Source: JBFAPK01 sp040676675 | Lineage (GTDB): Bacteria; Actinomycetota; Actinomycetes; Mycobacteriales; Micromonosporaceae | Reading direction: 5' to 3' | DNA length: 64,000 nt | Assembly (NCBI RefSeq): GCF_040676675.1 | Contig: NZ_JBFAPK010000009.1 | Coordinates: 1 to 64,000, forward strand | Shown: positions 1 to 9,973 of the stretch, piece by piece | Numbering within the stretch: the first letter of the stretch is position 1 | How the letters are laid out: every line of letters begins with the position of its first letter | Position numbers and translations under genes: made by a program | The notes under the pieces: generated by a model | Databases searched by the model: none | Seen by the model: only the letters and a program-made list of their open reading frames with translations | What the model was told of the DNA's origin: nothing

Positions 1-97
1 CTCGAGTACCCCGAAGGGCCTTTCCGCTCGACTTGCATGTGTTAAGCACGCCGCCAGCGTTCGTCCTGAGCCAGGATCAAACTCTCCAACAAAAACC
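1..97 (-). rRNA. rrs: 16S ribosomal RNA, 5' end (partial)
   Basis: The minus strand carries the conserved 16S 5' region: the AGAGTTTGATCCTGGCTCAG universal primer site lies at about 68-87, followed by the GACGAACGCTGGCGGCGTGC helix. The mature 5' end is placed near 97 by analogy with other actinobacterial 16S genes. The rest of the gene runs off the left edge, so only the first ~97 nt are present. Confidence 0.96.
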
Positions 98-220
98 AGA
101 AGAGAAAACCCCAGCAACAAAAAGTTGCCAAAGGAATCCAAACCAACCAACCACTCCCCAAGAGAAGCAGTCAGCCAGCCGGAGGATAAATCATAATTGG
201 CACTGGCTTATCAAGCACCC

Positions 221-240
221 TGTTGAGTTCTCAAAGAACA
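221..240 (-). promoter_or_regulatory. rrn leader boxA-type antitermination / processing element
   Basis: The minus strand reads TGTTCTTTGAGAACTCAACA. This matches the boxA-containing leader motif seen upstream of actinobacterial 16S genes, where NusB/NusE-dependent antitermination assembles. It lies about 125 nt upstream of the 16S 5' end and downstream of both promoters. Confidence 0.75.
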
Positions 241-296
241 AACACACACCGGTCCAGATCCTCATTCCGAGGAATCATTCTCGGGGCAACTTCTTA

Positions 297-325
297 AAGC
301 TACCCGGTCGGTTTCGCATCGTCAA
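297..325 (-). promoter_or_regulatory. rrn promoter, proximal (-35 TTGACG, 17 nt, -10 TAGCTT)
   Basis: On the minus strand TTGACG (320-325) is separated by 17 nt from TAGCTT (297-302). The spacer shares ACCGACCGGG with the distal copy at 473-501, so this looks like a duplicated housekeeping-sigma promoter driving the rRNA operon. Confidence 0.7.
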
Positions 326-472
326 ATCGATCTCTCGACTTTCAATGCCCCGCCCGAGTGTCCCCGTACCTACGCACACCGAACCCGGCGTCCGTTTCTG
401 TCGGGGGAAGCTCGCAGACCGGCCACCCGCCGCTCAAGCGGCGAGACTGCCCGGCTCCTGCTGGCTCCGAAC

Positions 473-501
473 ACTCTACCCGGTCGGTCTCGCAATCTCA
501 A
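473..501 (-). promoter_or_regulatory. rrn promoter, distal (-35 TTGAGA, 17 nt, -10 TAGAGT)
   Basis: On the minus strand TTGAGA (496-501) and TAGAGT (473-478) are separated by 17 nt. The GATTTGA start and the GACCGACCGGG spacer end repeat the proximal promoter, giving a tandem P1/P2 arrangement about 175 bp apart. No gene is seen between 98 and 786. Confidence 0.7.
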
Positions 502-786
502 ATCGATCCTGTCGACTGAGCGCACCGCCCGGTCCAGCCTCGCTCGGCGATCGCTCGCCACGAGCCTGGTGCTTGCGGTTTCGGATGTTTTGTCCGTGTC
601 CCGCGTGCAGAGAGAAAGTTACGCGTCCCCGAGCCGCGATGCAAATCAGCGCTAGTCGATGCCGCAATCGTGGATGCGGAGACCGGATCGGCGGCCTCGC
701 TGTCGGGTTACCGCCACGCGTGCCCTCGTACCGGGCACGCACCTTCCACCCGCCGCGATCGGCGCACACGTGCCACAGTGGCAGGC

Positions 787-1017
787 ATGCCTGTGGAGTC
801 GAGCACGCGCGGACCCGTCCTGGCGCAAGACGCCGTGCTGGGACTCCTCCTGCCGTTCTGGCAGCTGGCGATCGGGGGCTTCGTACTCTTCGTGGTCGTC
901 GCCGCCGGCCGGCGGCTGGCCCGACGGGGCCCGTCCCGGATGACCACCGCGTTGCTCGTCACGGCCGGGGCGATCGTCGGACTTGCGATGCTCAGCCTGC
1001 TGCTGCAGAGCCGCTGA
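787..1017 (+). CDS. small two-TM membrane protein, unknown function
   Basis: The protein has 76 residues. I use the ATG at 787 because the upstream in-frame extension is Arg/Thr-rich and does not look coding. Two hydrophobic helices are visible: LLLPFWQLAIGGFVLFVVV near residues 17-36 and LLVTAGAIVGLAMLSLLL near 54-72. An Arg-rich cytoplasmic turn (GRRLARRG) separates them. The gene is transcribed away from the rRNA operon. No family is recognised. Confidence 0.5.
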   Translation: MPVESSTRGPVLAQDAVLGLLLPFWQLAIGGFVLFVVVAAGRRLARRGPSRMTTALLVTAGAIVGLAMLSLLLQSR

Positions 1018-1166
1018 GCGCCGTCCCGGAGTGGCGCCGCGACTCGGCGCCGCGTACCACGGGGTAGGTCGACCGGTGCGGCGGTCGTCTTGTTCCCGAC
1101 GGTCGCGCGCCCGAGCCACCGTGGCGCTCGGCGTCGACGTACGACCGGTGCGGGTGGGAAAGTCCG

Positions 1167-1964
1167 CTAGAGCCGGCGGTTCGCCAGGCTCGGCAGCTCC
1201 GAACGGATGGTCTCTAGCCGGCCGAGATCGAGGTCGGCCACCGTGATCCCGACCGTGTCGGGCGCCTGGGCGAGGACGGTGCCCCAGGGGTCGACGACCA
1301 TGCTGCGGCCGAAGCAGGTGCGGCCCGGCTCGTGGTCGCCGATCTGACCCGCGGCCACCACGAAGCACTGGTTCTCGATCGCCCGGGCGCGCAGCAGCAC
1401 CTCCCAGTGATCGCGCCCGGTGTGCAGCATGAAGGCGGCCGGCACGACCAGTACCCGCGCTCCCCCGGCCACGGCGAGGTGCCGGTACAGCTCGGGAAAG
1501 CGCAGGTCGTAACAGATCGACAGGCCGACCGGCACGCCGTCGACGGGCACCACCACCGGCTCGGTGCCGGCGGCTACCGAGCGGGACTCCAGGTACGAGA
1601 CGCGGCCCGGGATCTCGACGTCGTACAGATGGATCTTGCGGTACGTCGCGGCGAGCGCGCCGGTACGGTCGAAGACCAGCGAGGTGTTGTAGGTGTGCTC
1701 CGGGTCGGGGCCGATCTCGTGGAACGACCCGGCCAGTACCCAGATGCCGAGCCGCCGCGCGGCGTCCGCGAAGAAGGCGGCGAACTCCCCGTCGACCGGC
1801 TCGGGTTTGGGCATCCCGGCCGAGCGGCCCAGGTAGTCCACGTACTCGGGCAGGACGGCGAGGTCGGCGCCGGCCCGCGCCGCCGCGGTGAGCAGCTCGT
1901 TGGCGGTGGCCAGATTGGCGGCTCGGTCGTCCCGGGAATTCAGCTGGCAGACGGCGACGCGCAT
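1167..1964 (-). CDS. carbon-nitrogen hydrolase (nitrilase superfamily amidase)
   Basis: This is a 265-aa cytoplasmic enzyme, the usual length for single-domain nitrilase-superfamily amidases that hydrolyse non-peptide C-N bonds. The Glu-Lys-Cys triad is visible: E40 in VLPEYV, K110 in YRKIHLYD and C151 in SICYDLRFPEL. It starts at ATG 1964. The substrate cannot be told from sequence; omega-amidase/Nit2-like or deaminated-glutathione amidase activity would fit this subgroup. It lies 49 bp downstream of the exporter on the same strand and could be co-transcribed. Confidence 0.88.
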   Translation of the reverse strand: MRVAVCQLNSRDDRAANLATANELLTAAARAGADLAVLPEYVDYLGRSAGMPKPEPVDGEFAAFFADAARRLGIWVLAGSFHEIGPDPEHTYNTSLVFDRTGALAATYRKIHLYDVEIPGRVSYLESRSVAAGTEPVVVPVDGVPVGLSICYDLRFPELYRHLAVAGGARVLVVPAAFMLHTGRDHWEVLLRARAIENQCFVVAAGQIGDHEPGRTCFGRSMVVDPWGTVLAQAPDTVGITVADLDLGRLETIRSELPSLANRRL

Positions 1965-2013
1965 GGGACCGAGCCTACGGCCAGCATCGCGCGCGGAACA
2001 GCGCCCGGTCCGG

Positions 2014-2853
2014 TCAGCCGGTGGCGAGCACCAGCGCGGCGGCGGCCAGCCCGAGACCGGCGAACTGCAGCGGCCGGAGCCGTTCGCGGTCCACCCCGAG
2101 CGCGAGCAGCACGGTGGTCACCGGGTAGAGCGAGGCGAGCGCGGCGACCACGCTGAGATGACCTCGGGTCGCGGCGGCCAGGTAGAGGGCGTTGCCGAGG
2201 ATGTCGAGCGTTCCGGCCGCGGCGGACCAGGCGAGCCCGGGACGGGTCAGCCGGTACGGGGTCCGGGTCCGGGCCATGAGGACGAGTCCGGTACCGACGG
2301 ACGCGACCCGTACCGCGAGCAGCGGCCACATCCCGGCGTCCGCGCCCGGCTGGGCGAAGAGCGTCATGAAGATGCCGAAGCACGCGCCGGAGGCGAGGGC
2401 CGTGGCGACCAGCCGGGCGGAGACGCTGCCGCGTCCGGTACCCGGCCCGAGGCTGACCAGGCCGATGGCGAGGACCGCGACGGTCGCCCCGATGAGGGCC
2501 AGCCGGCCGGGGTTGCTGGCGGTGAGGAGCCCGGCGACGATCGGGATGAGGGCCGCGGTGACCGCCGTGATCGGCGCCACGACGGCCATCGCGCCGCTGG
2601 CGAGGGCGCGGTAGAGCAGCACCACACCGGCGAATCCGGCGAGGCCGGCGGCGGCTCCCCAGACGAGGTCCGTGCCGCCCGGTGTGCCGGGGACCACGAC
2701 CAGGCAGACCAGCAGGAGCGGCAGACCCAGGAGCTGGGAGACGACGGTTACCGCCAGGGGACTGCCGCGCCGGGAGGCCTTGCCGCCCGAAAAATCGGCT
2801 GTCCCTGTGGCCAGGGCGGACATCGTGGCGAGGACAATGGGAAGCACCACCAA
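2014..2853 (-). CDS. EamA/DMT-family transporter
   Basis: This is an integral membrane protein of 279 aa with about ten hydrophobic helices in two similar halves, as expected for two EamA repeats of the drug/metabolite transporter superfamily. The N-terminal TADFSGGKASRRGSP and the Gly/Ala-rich helices are typical. The start is TTG 2853, or GTG 2850/2847 just inside. It is divergent from the HTH-cupin regulator at 2886 with only ~32 bp between them, so that regulator probably controls it. The transported compound is unknown. Confidence 0.85.
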   Translation of the reverse strand: MVVLPIVLATMSALATGTADFSGGKASRRGSPLAVTVVSQLLGLPLLLVCLVVVPGTPGGTDLVWGAAAGLAGFAGVVLLYRALASGAMAVVAPITAVTAALIPIVAGLLTASNPGRLALIGATVAVLAIGLVSLGPGTGRGSVSARLVATALASGACFGIFMTLFAQPGADAGMWPLLAVRVASVGTGLVLMARTRTPYRLTRPGLAWSAAAGTLDILGNALYLAAATRGHLSVVAALASLYPVTTVLLALGVDRERLRPLQFAGLGLAAAALVLATG

Positions 2854-2885
2854 GTCGTATCACAATATTGACCGCAGAGGACAGT

Positions 2886-3515
2886 GTGTTGACCGACACC
2901 GGATCGACCAGGGTCGAGGCCGTCACCGCCGCGGTGGCCCAGCACGTACGCGAGCTACGCACGGGGCGGGGCTGGTCGCTGGACGAGTTGGCGGGACGCT
3001 CGGGCGTCAGCAAGGGCATGGTGGTACAGATCGAGGGGGCCAGGACCAACCCGAGCGTCGGTACGCTCTGCCGCCTCGCGGACGCCTTCGGGGTGACCGT
3101 CGCCCGGCTGCTGGAGCCGGCCGCGGACCGGGCGGTACGGATCACCCGGGCCGAGGAGGCGCCGCTGCTGTGGCGGGGCGAGCGGGGCGGCGTCGGCCGA
3201 CTCCTGGGCGGGCTCAACGACCCGAACTTCGTCGAGCTGTGGGAGTGGCGGCTCAAGCCGGGCGAGCGGCACGGCTCGGCCGACCACGCCCCCGGGACTC
3301 GGGAACTGCTGCACATCCTCACCGGTACCGCGATCGTCACGGTCGACGGCGTCGACCACGCGGTGACGACCGGCGAGACCATCGAGTTCCGGGCCGACCG
3401 GGGTCACACCTACCGCAACGACGGTGACGAGGACGTCCGGCTGACCATGGTCGTCGTCATGCCGTCCGGCGAGTGGGACCGCAGGGTCGCCGCCCGGCCG
3501 GAGCGGCCCGCCTGA
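2886..3515 (+). CDS. XRE-family HTH regulator with cupin sensor domain
   Basis: The protein has 209 aa. Residues ~10-70 form an XRE helix-turn-helix (LAGRSGVSKGMVVQIEG, NPSVGTLCRLADAFGV). Residues ~110-200 form a single cupin_2 barrel (GTRELLHILTGTAIVTVDG). This is the common one-component architecture that senses a small ligand and represses an adjacent transporter. The start is GTG 2886 (TTG 2889 is possible); the preceding in-frame sequence lies antisense to the exporter gene and was excluded. The divergent layout suggests control of the EamA gene. Confidence 0.85.
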   Translation: MLTDTGSTRVEAVTAAVAQHVRELRTGRGWSLDELAGRSGVSKGMVVQIEGARTNPSVGTLCRLADAFGVTVARLLEPAADRAVRITRAEEAPLLWRGERGGVGRLLGGLNDPNFVELWEWRLKPGERHGSADHAPGTRELLHILTGTAIVTVDGVDHAVTTGETIEFRADRGHTYRNDGDEDVRLTMVVVMPSGEWDRRVAARPERPA

Positions 3516-3581
3516 GGGCGAGCCCGCCGGCGCCGAGGTGCCGTGGGCGGGCGGCCGGATCCGGCCGCCGCCGAGGCCGAC

Positions 3582-4874
<1,293 letters not shown>

Positions 4875-5042
4875 CTACGTTCTCCCTGCGCTCATCGGCC
4901 GGAACCCCGGCCCCCGACCTGAGGACGGTACGCCTCGTTGCTATCAATATTGCTCGCTCGCTCGCCGGTCCGCGCCAACGAAGCGGTGCAGACCCGACGT
5001 TACCCGCTGAAGAGGGTTTCTCCGACCCCCAAAACGGGTGTG

Positions 5043-5084
5043 TCAGAGGCCGGCGCGTGTTACAGGGGTGCCGCCGGCCTCTGA
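5043..5084 (-). terminator. hairpin downstream of clpP2
   Basis: A perfect 12-bp inverted repeat (TCAGAGGCCGGC / GCCGGCCTCTGA) with an 18-nt loop starts 9 bp past the clpP2 stop. It has no strong U-tract, as is usual in high-GC actinomycetes. It would end or attenuate the clpP1P2 transcript before clpX. Confidence 0.7.
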
Positions 5085-5093
5085 CCCGTGCGC

Positions 5094-5777
5094 TCAGCTG
5101 GCCGCGTTGGCCGCCAGCAGACCCTTCTTACGGTAGGTCAGGACCGTGTCGACGATCCCGTACTCCTTGGCCTCTTCCGCGGTCATGATCTTGTCGCGGT
5201 CGATGTCCTTGCGGACCTTGTCGACCGGCTGGCCGCAGTGCCGCGAGTACATCTCCTCCAGCTGGGTGCGCATCCGGAGGATCTCCCGGGCCTGGATCTC
5301 GATGTCCGAGCCCTGCCCGTAGCCGCCCTCGGTCGCCGGCTGGTGGATGATGATCCGCGAGTTCGGCAGTGCCATGCGCTTACCGGGGGTACCGGCCGCC
5401 AGCAGGATCGAGGCGGCGCTGGCCGCCTGGCCGAGGCAGACCGTCTGGATGTCCGGCCGGACGTACTGCATGGTGTCGTAGATCGCCGTCATGGCGGTGA
5501 ACGAGCCACCCGGGGAGTTGATGTACATGGTGATGTCGCGGTCCGGGTCGGTCGACTCCAGGGTGAGCAGCTGGGCCATCACGTCGTTGGCCGACGCGTC
5601 GTCCACCTGCACGCCGAGGAAGATGATCCGGTCCTCGAACATCTTGTTGTAGGGGTTGGATTCCTTCACGCCGTACGAGGTGCGCTCGACGAACGAGGGA
5701 AGGATGTACCGGTTCTGCACCGGGGCGAACTGCGACGACGCGCCGCTGACGTGCGGCGGCAGGCTCAGGTCGGTCAT
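5094..5777 (-). CDS. clpP2: ATP-dependent Clp protease proteolytic subunit ClpP2
   Basis: This is a 227-aa serine peptidase subunit. The catalytic triad is visible: S120 (GQAASAAS), H145 (RIIIHQP) and D191 (RKDIDRD). The longer N-terminus is typical of the second actinobacterial ClpP, which forms a mixed 14-mer with ClpP1. It starts 14 bp after the clpP1 stop, indicating a clpP1-clpP2 operon. Confidence 0.97.
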   Translation of the reverse strand: MTDLSLPPHVSGASSQFAPVQNRYILPSFVERTSYGVKESNPYNKMFEDRIIFLGVQVDDASANDVMAQLLTLESTDPDRDITMYINSPGGSFTAMTAIYDTMQYVRPDIQTVCLGQAASAASILLAAGTPGKRMALPNSRIIIHQPATEGGYGQGSDIEIQAREILRMRTQLEEMYSRHCGQPVDKVRKDIDRDKIMTAEEAKEYGIVDTVLTYRKKGLLAANAAS

Positions 5778-5791
5778 GTCAGCTCCTCAGC

Positions 5792-6436
5792 TCAGCTCAG
5801 GGTCCCGGCGCCTTCCGGAACCTGGGTGGCTCCGGTGATCACCTTGTCGATGAAGCCGTAGTCCTTGGCCTCGGCCGCCGTGAACCAGCGGTCGCGGTCG
5901 GAGTCGGCCTCGATCTGCGCCTGGTCCTGGCCGGTGTGGAAGGCGACCCGCTCCTGGAACATCCGCTTCGTGTAGAGCATCTGCTCCGCCTGGATGGCGA
6001 TGTCGGAGGCGGTACCGCCCATGCCGCCGGACGGCTGGTGCATCATGATCCGGGCGTGCGGCAGGGCGTAGCGCTTGCCCTTGGTGCCCGCGCAGAGCAG
6101 CAGCTGCCCCATGGAGGCGGCCATGCCCATCGCCACGGTGGAAACGTCGTTGTCGATGAACTGCATCGTGTCGTAAATCGCCATGCCGGAGTAGACCGAG
6201 CCACCCGGCGAGTTGATCCAGAGGTTGATGTCCCGCTCGGGGTCCTCCGCGGCGAGCAGCAGCAGCTGCGCGCAGATACGGTTGGCTACCTGGTCGGTCA
6301 CCTCGCTGCCGAGGAAGATGATCCGCTCCTTCAGCAGCCGGTTGTAAACCGAATCGTCGAGGTTGCCACTGAGTGAGTCCCCGCCCCGGAGCTCGCTAGC
6401 CCGGAGGGGCATCGCTGGGATGTGCATTTCGGTCAT
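5792..6436 (-). CDS. clpP1: ATP-dependent Clp protease proteolytic subunit ClpP1
   Basis: The protein has 214 aa with triad S108 (GMAASMGQ), H133 (RIMMHQP) and D178. ATG 6436 gives MTEMHIPAMP and a length normal for the family; an upstream in-frame extension to 6514 is not supported. It is the first gene of the clpP1P2 operon. A ClgR-like box lies 80 bp upstream (6516-6532), suggesting activation by the regulator ClgR during proteotoxic stress. Confidence 0.97.
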   Translation of the reverse strand: MTEMHIPAMPLRASELRGGDSLSGNLDDSVYNRLLKERIIFLGSEVTDQVANRICAQLLLLAAEDPERDINLWINSPGGSVYSGMAIYDTMQFIDNDVSTVAMGMAASMGQLLLCAGTKGKRYALPHARIMMHQPSGGMGGTASDIAIQAEQMLYTKRMFQERVAFHTGQDQAQIEADSDRDRWFTAAEAKDYGFIDKVITGATQVPEGAGTLS

Positions 6437-6515
6437 GGCAGCCCTTCGCTCTCCGTACCGTCTTACGCCCGACACTAACCGCTCACCGGGGCCGCAGCGT
6501 CCCTCTCGGCGCACT

Positions 6516-6532
6516 GTTCGCTCTCAGCGCAC
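6516..6532. promoter_or_regulatory. ClgR-like operator upstream of clpP1
   Basis: GTTCGC-N5-GCGCAC differs by one base from the palindromic GTTCGC-N5-GCGAAC recognised by actinobacterial ClgR in front of clpP1P2 (consensus recalled from Streptomyces and Corynebacterium work). Its position 80 bp upstream of the clpP1 start suits an activator site. Confidence 0.55.
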
Positions 6533-6559
6533 CCACGGCCGTCGTACCCCGGAACGAGC

Positions 6560-6598
6560 TCGGCCACCGTGCGCCGAACAGCGACGGACGGTGGCCGA
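6560..6598 (-). terminator. hairpin downstream of tig
   Basis: An 11-bp perfect inverted repeat (TCGGCCACCGT / ACGGTGGCCGA) with a 17-nt loop lies 12 bp past the trigger factor stop. It separates tig from the clpP1 promoter region. Confidence 0.6.
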
Positions 6599-6609
6599 CC
6601 GCGTCCGGA

Positions 6610-7959
6610 TCAGTGCTCGTGGTCGTGGTCGTGGTCGTGCTCCTCGCCGCGGATGGCGTCCAGGCTGACCGGGTTGCCGGCACTGTCGGTGATCTTGATG
6701 CGCTCCATCACCGCGGCCAGGGCCTTGCCGCGACGGACGTCGCCGAAGACCGCGCCGGCCGTGCCCGAGCGGACCAGCTGGTCGTAGTACTGCTGCGGGG
6801 CCATCCCGGCGCGCTGCGCGCGGTGCATGATCTCGTGGCCGAACTCGTCGTCGGTGACCTGCACGTCCTCGGCGTCGGCCAGGGTGTCGAGCAGCAGCTG
6901 GATCCGCACACCCTCGGTGGCGGCCTCCTTGAGCTCCTCGTCGACCTGCTCCTCGGTCTTCTCCTCGGCGGCGAGGTACTCCTCCAGCGAGGCGCCGATG
7001 CGCTCCAGCTGGTCGACCATGGCCTGCTTGCGGGACTCGACCTCGTCGCGGATCACGCCCTCGGGCGCCGGCACGTCGGCGGCGGCGACCAGCTGCTCCA
7101 GCGCCTTGTCGCGGGCCGCGTAGATCTGCTCGACCTGCTTGCCGCGGGTGACCCGCTGACGCAGGTCGTCACGGAGCTGCTCCAGCGTGTCGAACTCGCT
7201 GGCCATCTGGGCGAACTCGTCGTCCAGCGCCGGCAGCTCCTTCTCCTTGACGGTACGCACGGTCACCGAGACGTCCGCGTCCCGGCCGGCGAACTCGCCG
7301 CCCACCAGCTGGGAGGTGAAGGTGGTGCTGTCGCCCGCGGCCAACCCCACCAGGGCCTCGTCCAGGCCCGGCAGCAGCTGCTTGCTGCCGACCTCGTGCG
7401 AGATGTTGCTCGCGGACCCGCCCGGCACCTCCTCGCCGTCCACGGTCGCGGCGAGGTCGATCTGCACGTAGTCGCCCTCCTGGGCGGCGCGCTCGACGGT
7501 CTTCAGCGTGGCGAACCGCTCCCGCAGGCTGTTCACCTGCTGGTCGATCTCGCTCTCGTCGACCTGCAGCTCGTCGACGGTCACCTCGACCGTGGAGAAG
7601 TCGGGGAGCGTGATCTCCGGCCGGACGTCGACCTCCGCGGTGAACTTCAGCGGGGCGCCGTCGGAGAACTCGGTGATCTCCACCTCCGGGCGGCCGAGGG
7701 TCTTCACCTCGTGCTCGCGTACCGCGGCGAGAATGTTCTCGGGGATCGCCTCCTGCACGGCCTCGTTCAGGACCGTGCCACGGCCGACGCGCTGGTCGAT
7801 GACCATCGCCGGCACCTTGCCCTTACGGAAGCCGGGCACCGTGACCTGCTGGCCGATCTCCCGGTACGCCTTCTTGAGGCTCGGCTCGAGCTCGGCGAAC
7901 GGCACCTCGATGGCGAGCCGCACGCGCGTCGGGCTCAGAGTCTCGACGGTGCTCTTCAC
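6610..7959 (-). CDS. tig: trigger factor (ribosome-associated chaperone/PPIase)
   Basis: The protein has 449 aa. The N-terminal ribosome-binding domain carries the signature GFRKGKVPAMV near residues 43-53. A FKBP-type PPIase domain follows (EGDYVQIDLAATVDGEEV, about 160-240), then a helical C-terminal chaperone arm. The C-terminus ends in a short Asp/His repeat (EEHDHDHDHEH), a metal-binding-like tail common in actinobacterial homologues. It is upstream of clpP1P2 on the same strand, the usual actinobacterial order. Confidence 0.97.
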   Translation of the reverse strand: MKSTVETLSPTRVRLAIEVPFAELEPSLKKAYREIGQQVTVPGFRKGKVPAMVIDQRVGRGTVLNEAVQEAIPENILAAVREHEVKTLGRPEVEITEFSDGAPLKFTAEVDVRPEITLPDFSTVEVTVDELQVDESEIDQQVNSLRERFATLKTVERAAQEGDYVQIDLAATVDGEEVPGGSASNISHEVGSKQLLPGLDEALVGLAAGDSTTFTSQLVGGEFAGRDADVSVTVRTVKEKELPALDDEFAQMASEFDTLEQLRDDLRQRVTRGKQVEQIYAARDKALEQLVAAADVPAPEGVIRDEVESRKQAMVDQLERIGASLEEYLAAEEKTEEQVDEELKEAATEGVRIQLLLDTLADAEDVQVTDDEFGHEIMHRAQRAGMAPQQYYDQLVRSGTAGAVFGDVRRGKALAAVMERIKITDSAGNPVSLDAIRGEEHDHDHDHEH

Positions 7960-8116
7960 AGGCGTACTCCTTGATGGATCTCAGTCTTGGTCTGGTGTCT
8001 GCGTGATGTATGGGCGCTATTCAGCCCATCGAGTGTAGGCGAGCCGGCGTGGCCGCCGAGCGGCGGCCGACACCGGGACGGGTGACGCCGCCGCGAAGCG
8101 CGGCTGCGGACGACAG

Positions 8117-8190
8117 TCGGGGTGGCGGGATTTGAACCCACGGCCCCTCGCTCCCAAAGCGAGTGCGCTACCAAGCTGCGCCACACCCCG
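8117..8190 (-). tRNA. tRNA-Pro (anticodon TGG)
   Basis: The minus strand folds as a cloverleaf. The acceptor CGGGGTG (from 8190) pairs with CACCCCG (8118-8124), the anticodon stem-loop is CTCGCTTTGGGAGCGAG with TGG, and the T-arm is GTGGGTTCAAATCCCGC. The discriminator is A at 8117 and CCA is not encoded. The flanking 8191-8597 holds no supported gene. Confidence 0.95.
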
Positions 8191-8597
8191 TGGCGACGAG
8201 AAGTGTATGCCGTCCCCGCCCGCCCGCGCCGCCTGGTATCGGCGCGCCGCATACCACCGCCCCCACCTCCGACGCTACCTCGCGTTTCGTCCGGTTCTTC
8301 CCATCGCTCCCCAGGCCCGATCGTCGCATCGTCGGGTGGGCGTGGTTCGGACACGGGGGCGGAAACCGCCCCCATGGCGGGGCCGGGTCCGCGCGCCTGC
8401 GCCGGCCTCCTTCCGGGTACGCGTCGAGCCGCGCCCGCCGCACGGACGACTGGCCCCTGCGCGCGGTTGCCTTCCGGCGCTGGGCGTGGCGCGCCGCCGT
8501 GCAGTGAGAGCGCCGCGCGGCCGGACGGGATACCGGTACGCGCCCCGTAGGGTGACCCGGTAGGCTACGGTGCGCGCCGCCGGCATCGACGGCGCAC

Positions 8598-8671
8598 GCG
8601 GGCGTAGCTCAATGGCAGAGCTTCAGTCTTCCAAACTGACGGTGCGGGTTCGATTCCCGTCGCCCGCTCCA
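8598..8671 (+). tRNA. tRNA-Gly (anticodon TCC), AICE integration site
   Basis: The acceptor GCGGGCG (8598-8604) pairs with CGCCCGC (8661-8667). The anticodon TCC sits in CTTCCAA, the T-arm is GCGGGTTCGATTCCCGT, and the 3' TCCA is encoded. Its 3' portion from 8627 is duplicated at 29465-29509, showing that it is the attachment site of the integrated element. The tRNA at this end remains complete. Confidence 0.96.
8627..8671 (+). repeat. attL of the integrative element (45-bp core)
   Basis: The sequence from the anticodon arm to the CCA end of tRNA-Gly matches 29465-29509 exactly over 45 bp. Integration into a tRNA 3' end by a tyrosine recombinase restores a complete tRNA, and the integrase gene reads toward this end. 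Both are classic for actinomycete integrative elements. Confidence 0.93.
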
Positions 8672-8761
8672 AAGCTTCCGGCCCAGGTCAGCGACGTGAT
8701 CGCCGAACCTGGGCCGTTCTCGTTTCAGCTCTCTTTGATCTTGTGGGCCATTAGCGGGCCA

Positions 8762-9973
8762 TTAGCGCGTTCGGGCCGGTACGCCGGCCGTTCCCTCGTC
8801 GTCCGAGTCGGCGTCCTTGCGCCGCGTCCGGCCGCCCGCTTTCTTGGTCGTGGGCTTGGGCCGTTGCTTGGCGATCCGGCGATCCATCGCGGCGGCGATC
8901 TCCCGATCCCGCTCGCTGTTGGCGTGCTGGTAGATGAGGGCCGCTCGCATGCTGGCGTGGCCCATCCGGTGCATCAGGTCCCGGGTGCTGGCCCCGGTCG
9001 CCGCCGCCAGGTTGTTCCCGGTGTGCCGCAGATCGTGGAAGTGGAAGCCCGCCGGCATGCCGGCCGCCCGCACGGCCGCCGCCCAGTCGACCGCCCGCCG
9101 GAAGTTGCCGGTACGCAGCACTGCGCCCTTCTCCCCGGTGAAGACGAGCGCGTCCGGCCCCTCCCCCACGTAGTCCCGCAGGTGCGTCGCGAGCGCCGCC
9201 CGCGCCGCGCCCGGGAGCGCCACGGTCCGGTTGCCCGCCTCCGACTTGGGCGGGCCGAACTCCATTCCGTTACGCAGCGCGGCCAGCTTGCGCGGGACGC
9301 GGACCGTGCCCGCCTCCAGGTCGACATCGGAGCGCCGCAGCGCCGCCAGTTCGCCCCAGCGCAGCCCGGAGAACGCGGCGACGATGACGAGGGACGAGAA
9401 GCGGGCCGGCATACGCTCGGCGAGCGCGAGCACCTGGGCGACGCTCGCCACCGGTCGTTCCGGGGTGTGATAGCGGTCATAGCCGGCGATCCGACACGGG
9501 TTCTGCCGAATGATCTCGTCCTCTTTGACGGCCGTGTTCAGGATTGCTCGGAGCAGGGAGTACGCCTTCACGGCCTGCGGTTCGGTTGTGCCGCCGTCGA
9601 GCAGCCGCTTCCGCCAGCTCCGGATGGTCTGCGGCTTGATCGCTCCGAGCGCCAGGTTGCCGAGATGCGGACGGATGTGCAGCCGAAACAGGTCTTCGTA
9701 GTTCTCTCGCGTGCGCGGTTGGAGCTTGCGTTCCGCGATCCACTTCTGCCCGTACTCGCCGAGTTGGACCTCACCGGCCTCCGGTGCCGTCCAATCGCCC
9801 CTGATGATCTCCGACTCGACCAGGGTCAACCACCGGGTGGCCTCGCGTTCCGTGGCGAAGGTCTTCGGGGCGGTCCGCTCGATCCCGTCCGGCCCGACGT
9901 AGCGAGCTTGGAAGCGGCCGGAGGCCCGCTTCCGTACGTTGCCGAAACGGCGACGGCCCTTGCTGTTCGCCAT
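8762..9973 (-). CDS. int: site-specific tyrosine integrase
   Basis: The protein has 403 aa. An N-terminal AP2-like arm-binding region and a SAM-like core-binding region (about 65-165) precede the catalytic domain, whose residues are R205 (SGLRWGEL), H313 and R316 (HDLRHT), H339 (GHAS) and the nucleophile Y348 (ALIYQH). It recombines attP with the tRNA-Gly 3' end. It is the terminal gene on the attL side, and its ATG overlaps the excisionase stop by one base, implying translational coupling. Confidence 0.96.
   Translation of the reverse strand: MANSKGRRRFGNVRKRASGRFQARYVGPDGIERTAPKTFATEREATRWLTLVESEIIRGDWTAPEAGEVQLGEYGQKWIAERKLQPRTRENYEDLFRLHIRPHLGNLALGAIKPQTIRSWRKRLLDGGTTEPQAVKAYSLLRAILNTAVKEDEIIRQNPCRIAGYDRYHTPERPVASVAQVLALAERMPARFSSLVIVAAFSGLRWGELAALRRSDVDLEAGTVRVPRKLAALRNGMEFGPPKSEAGNRTVALPGAARAALATHLRDYVGEGPDALVFTGEKGAVLRTGNFRRAVDWAAAVRAAGMPAGFHFHDLRHTGNNLAAATGASTRDLMHRMGHASMRAALIYQHANSERDREIAAAMDRRIAKQRPKPTTKKAGGRTRRKDADSDDEGTAGVPARTR

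Noticed and set aside
8191..8597. Several open frames between tRNA-Pro and tRNA-Gly
   Set aside because: All are Arg/Pro-rich in several frames at once, with no motif and no ribosome site.
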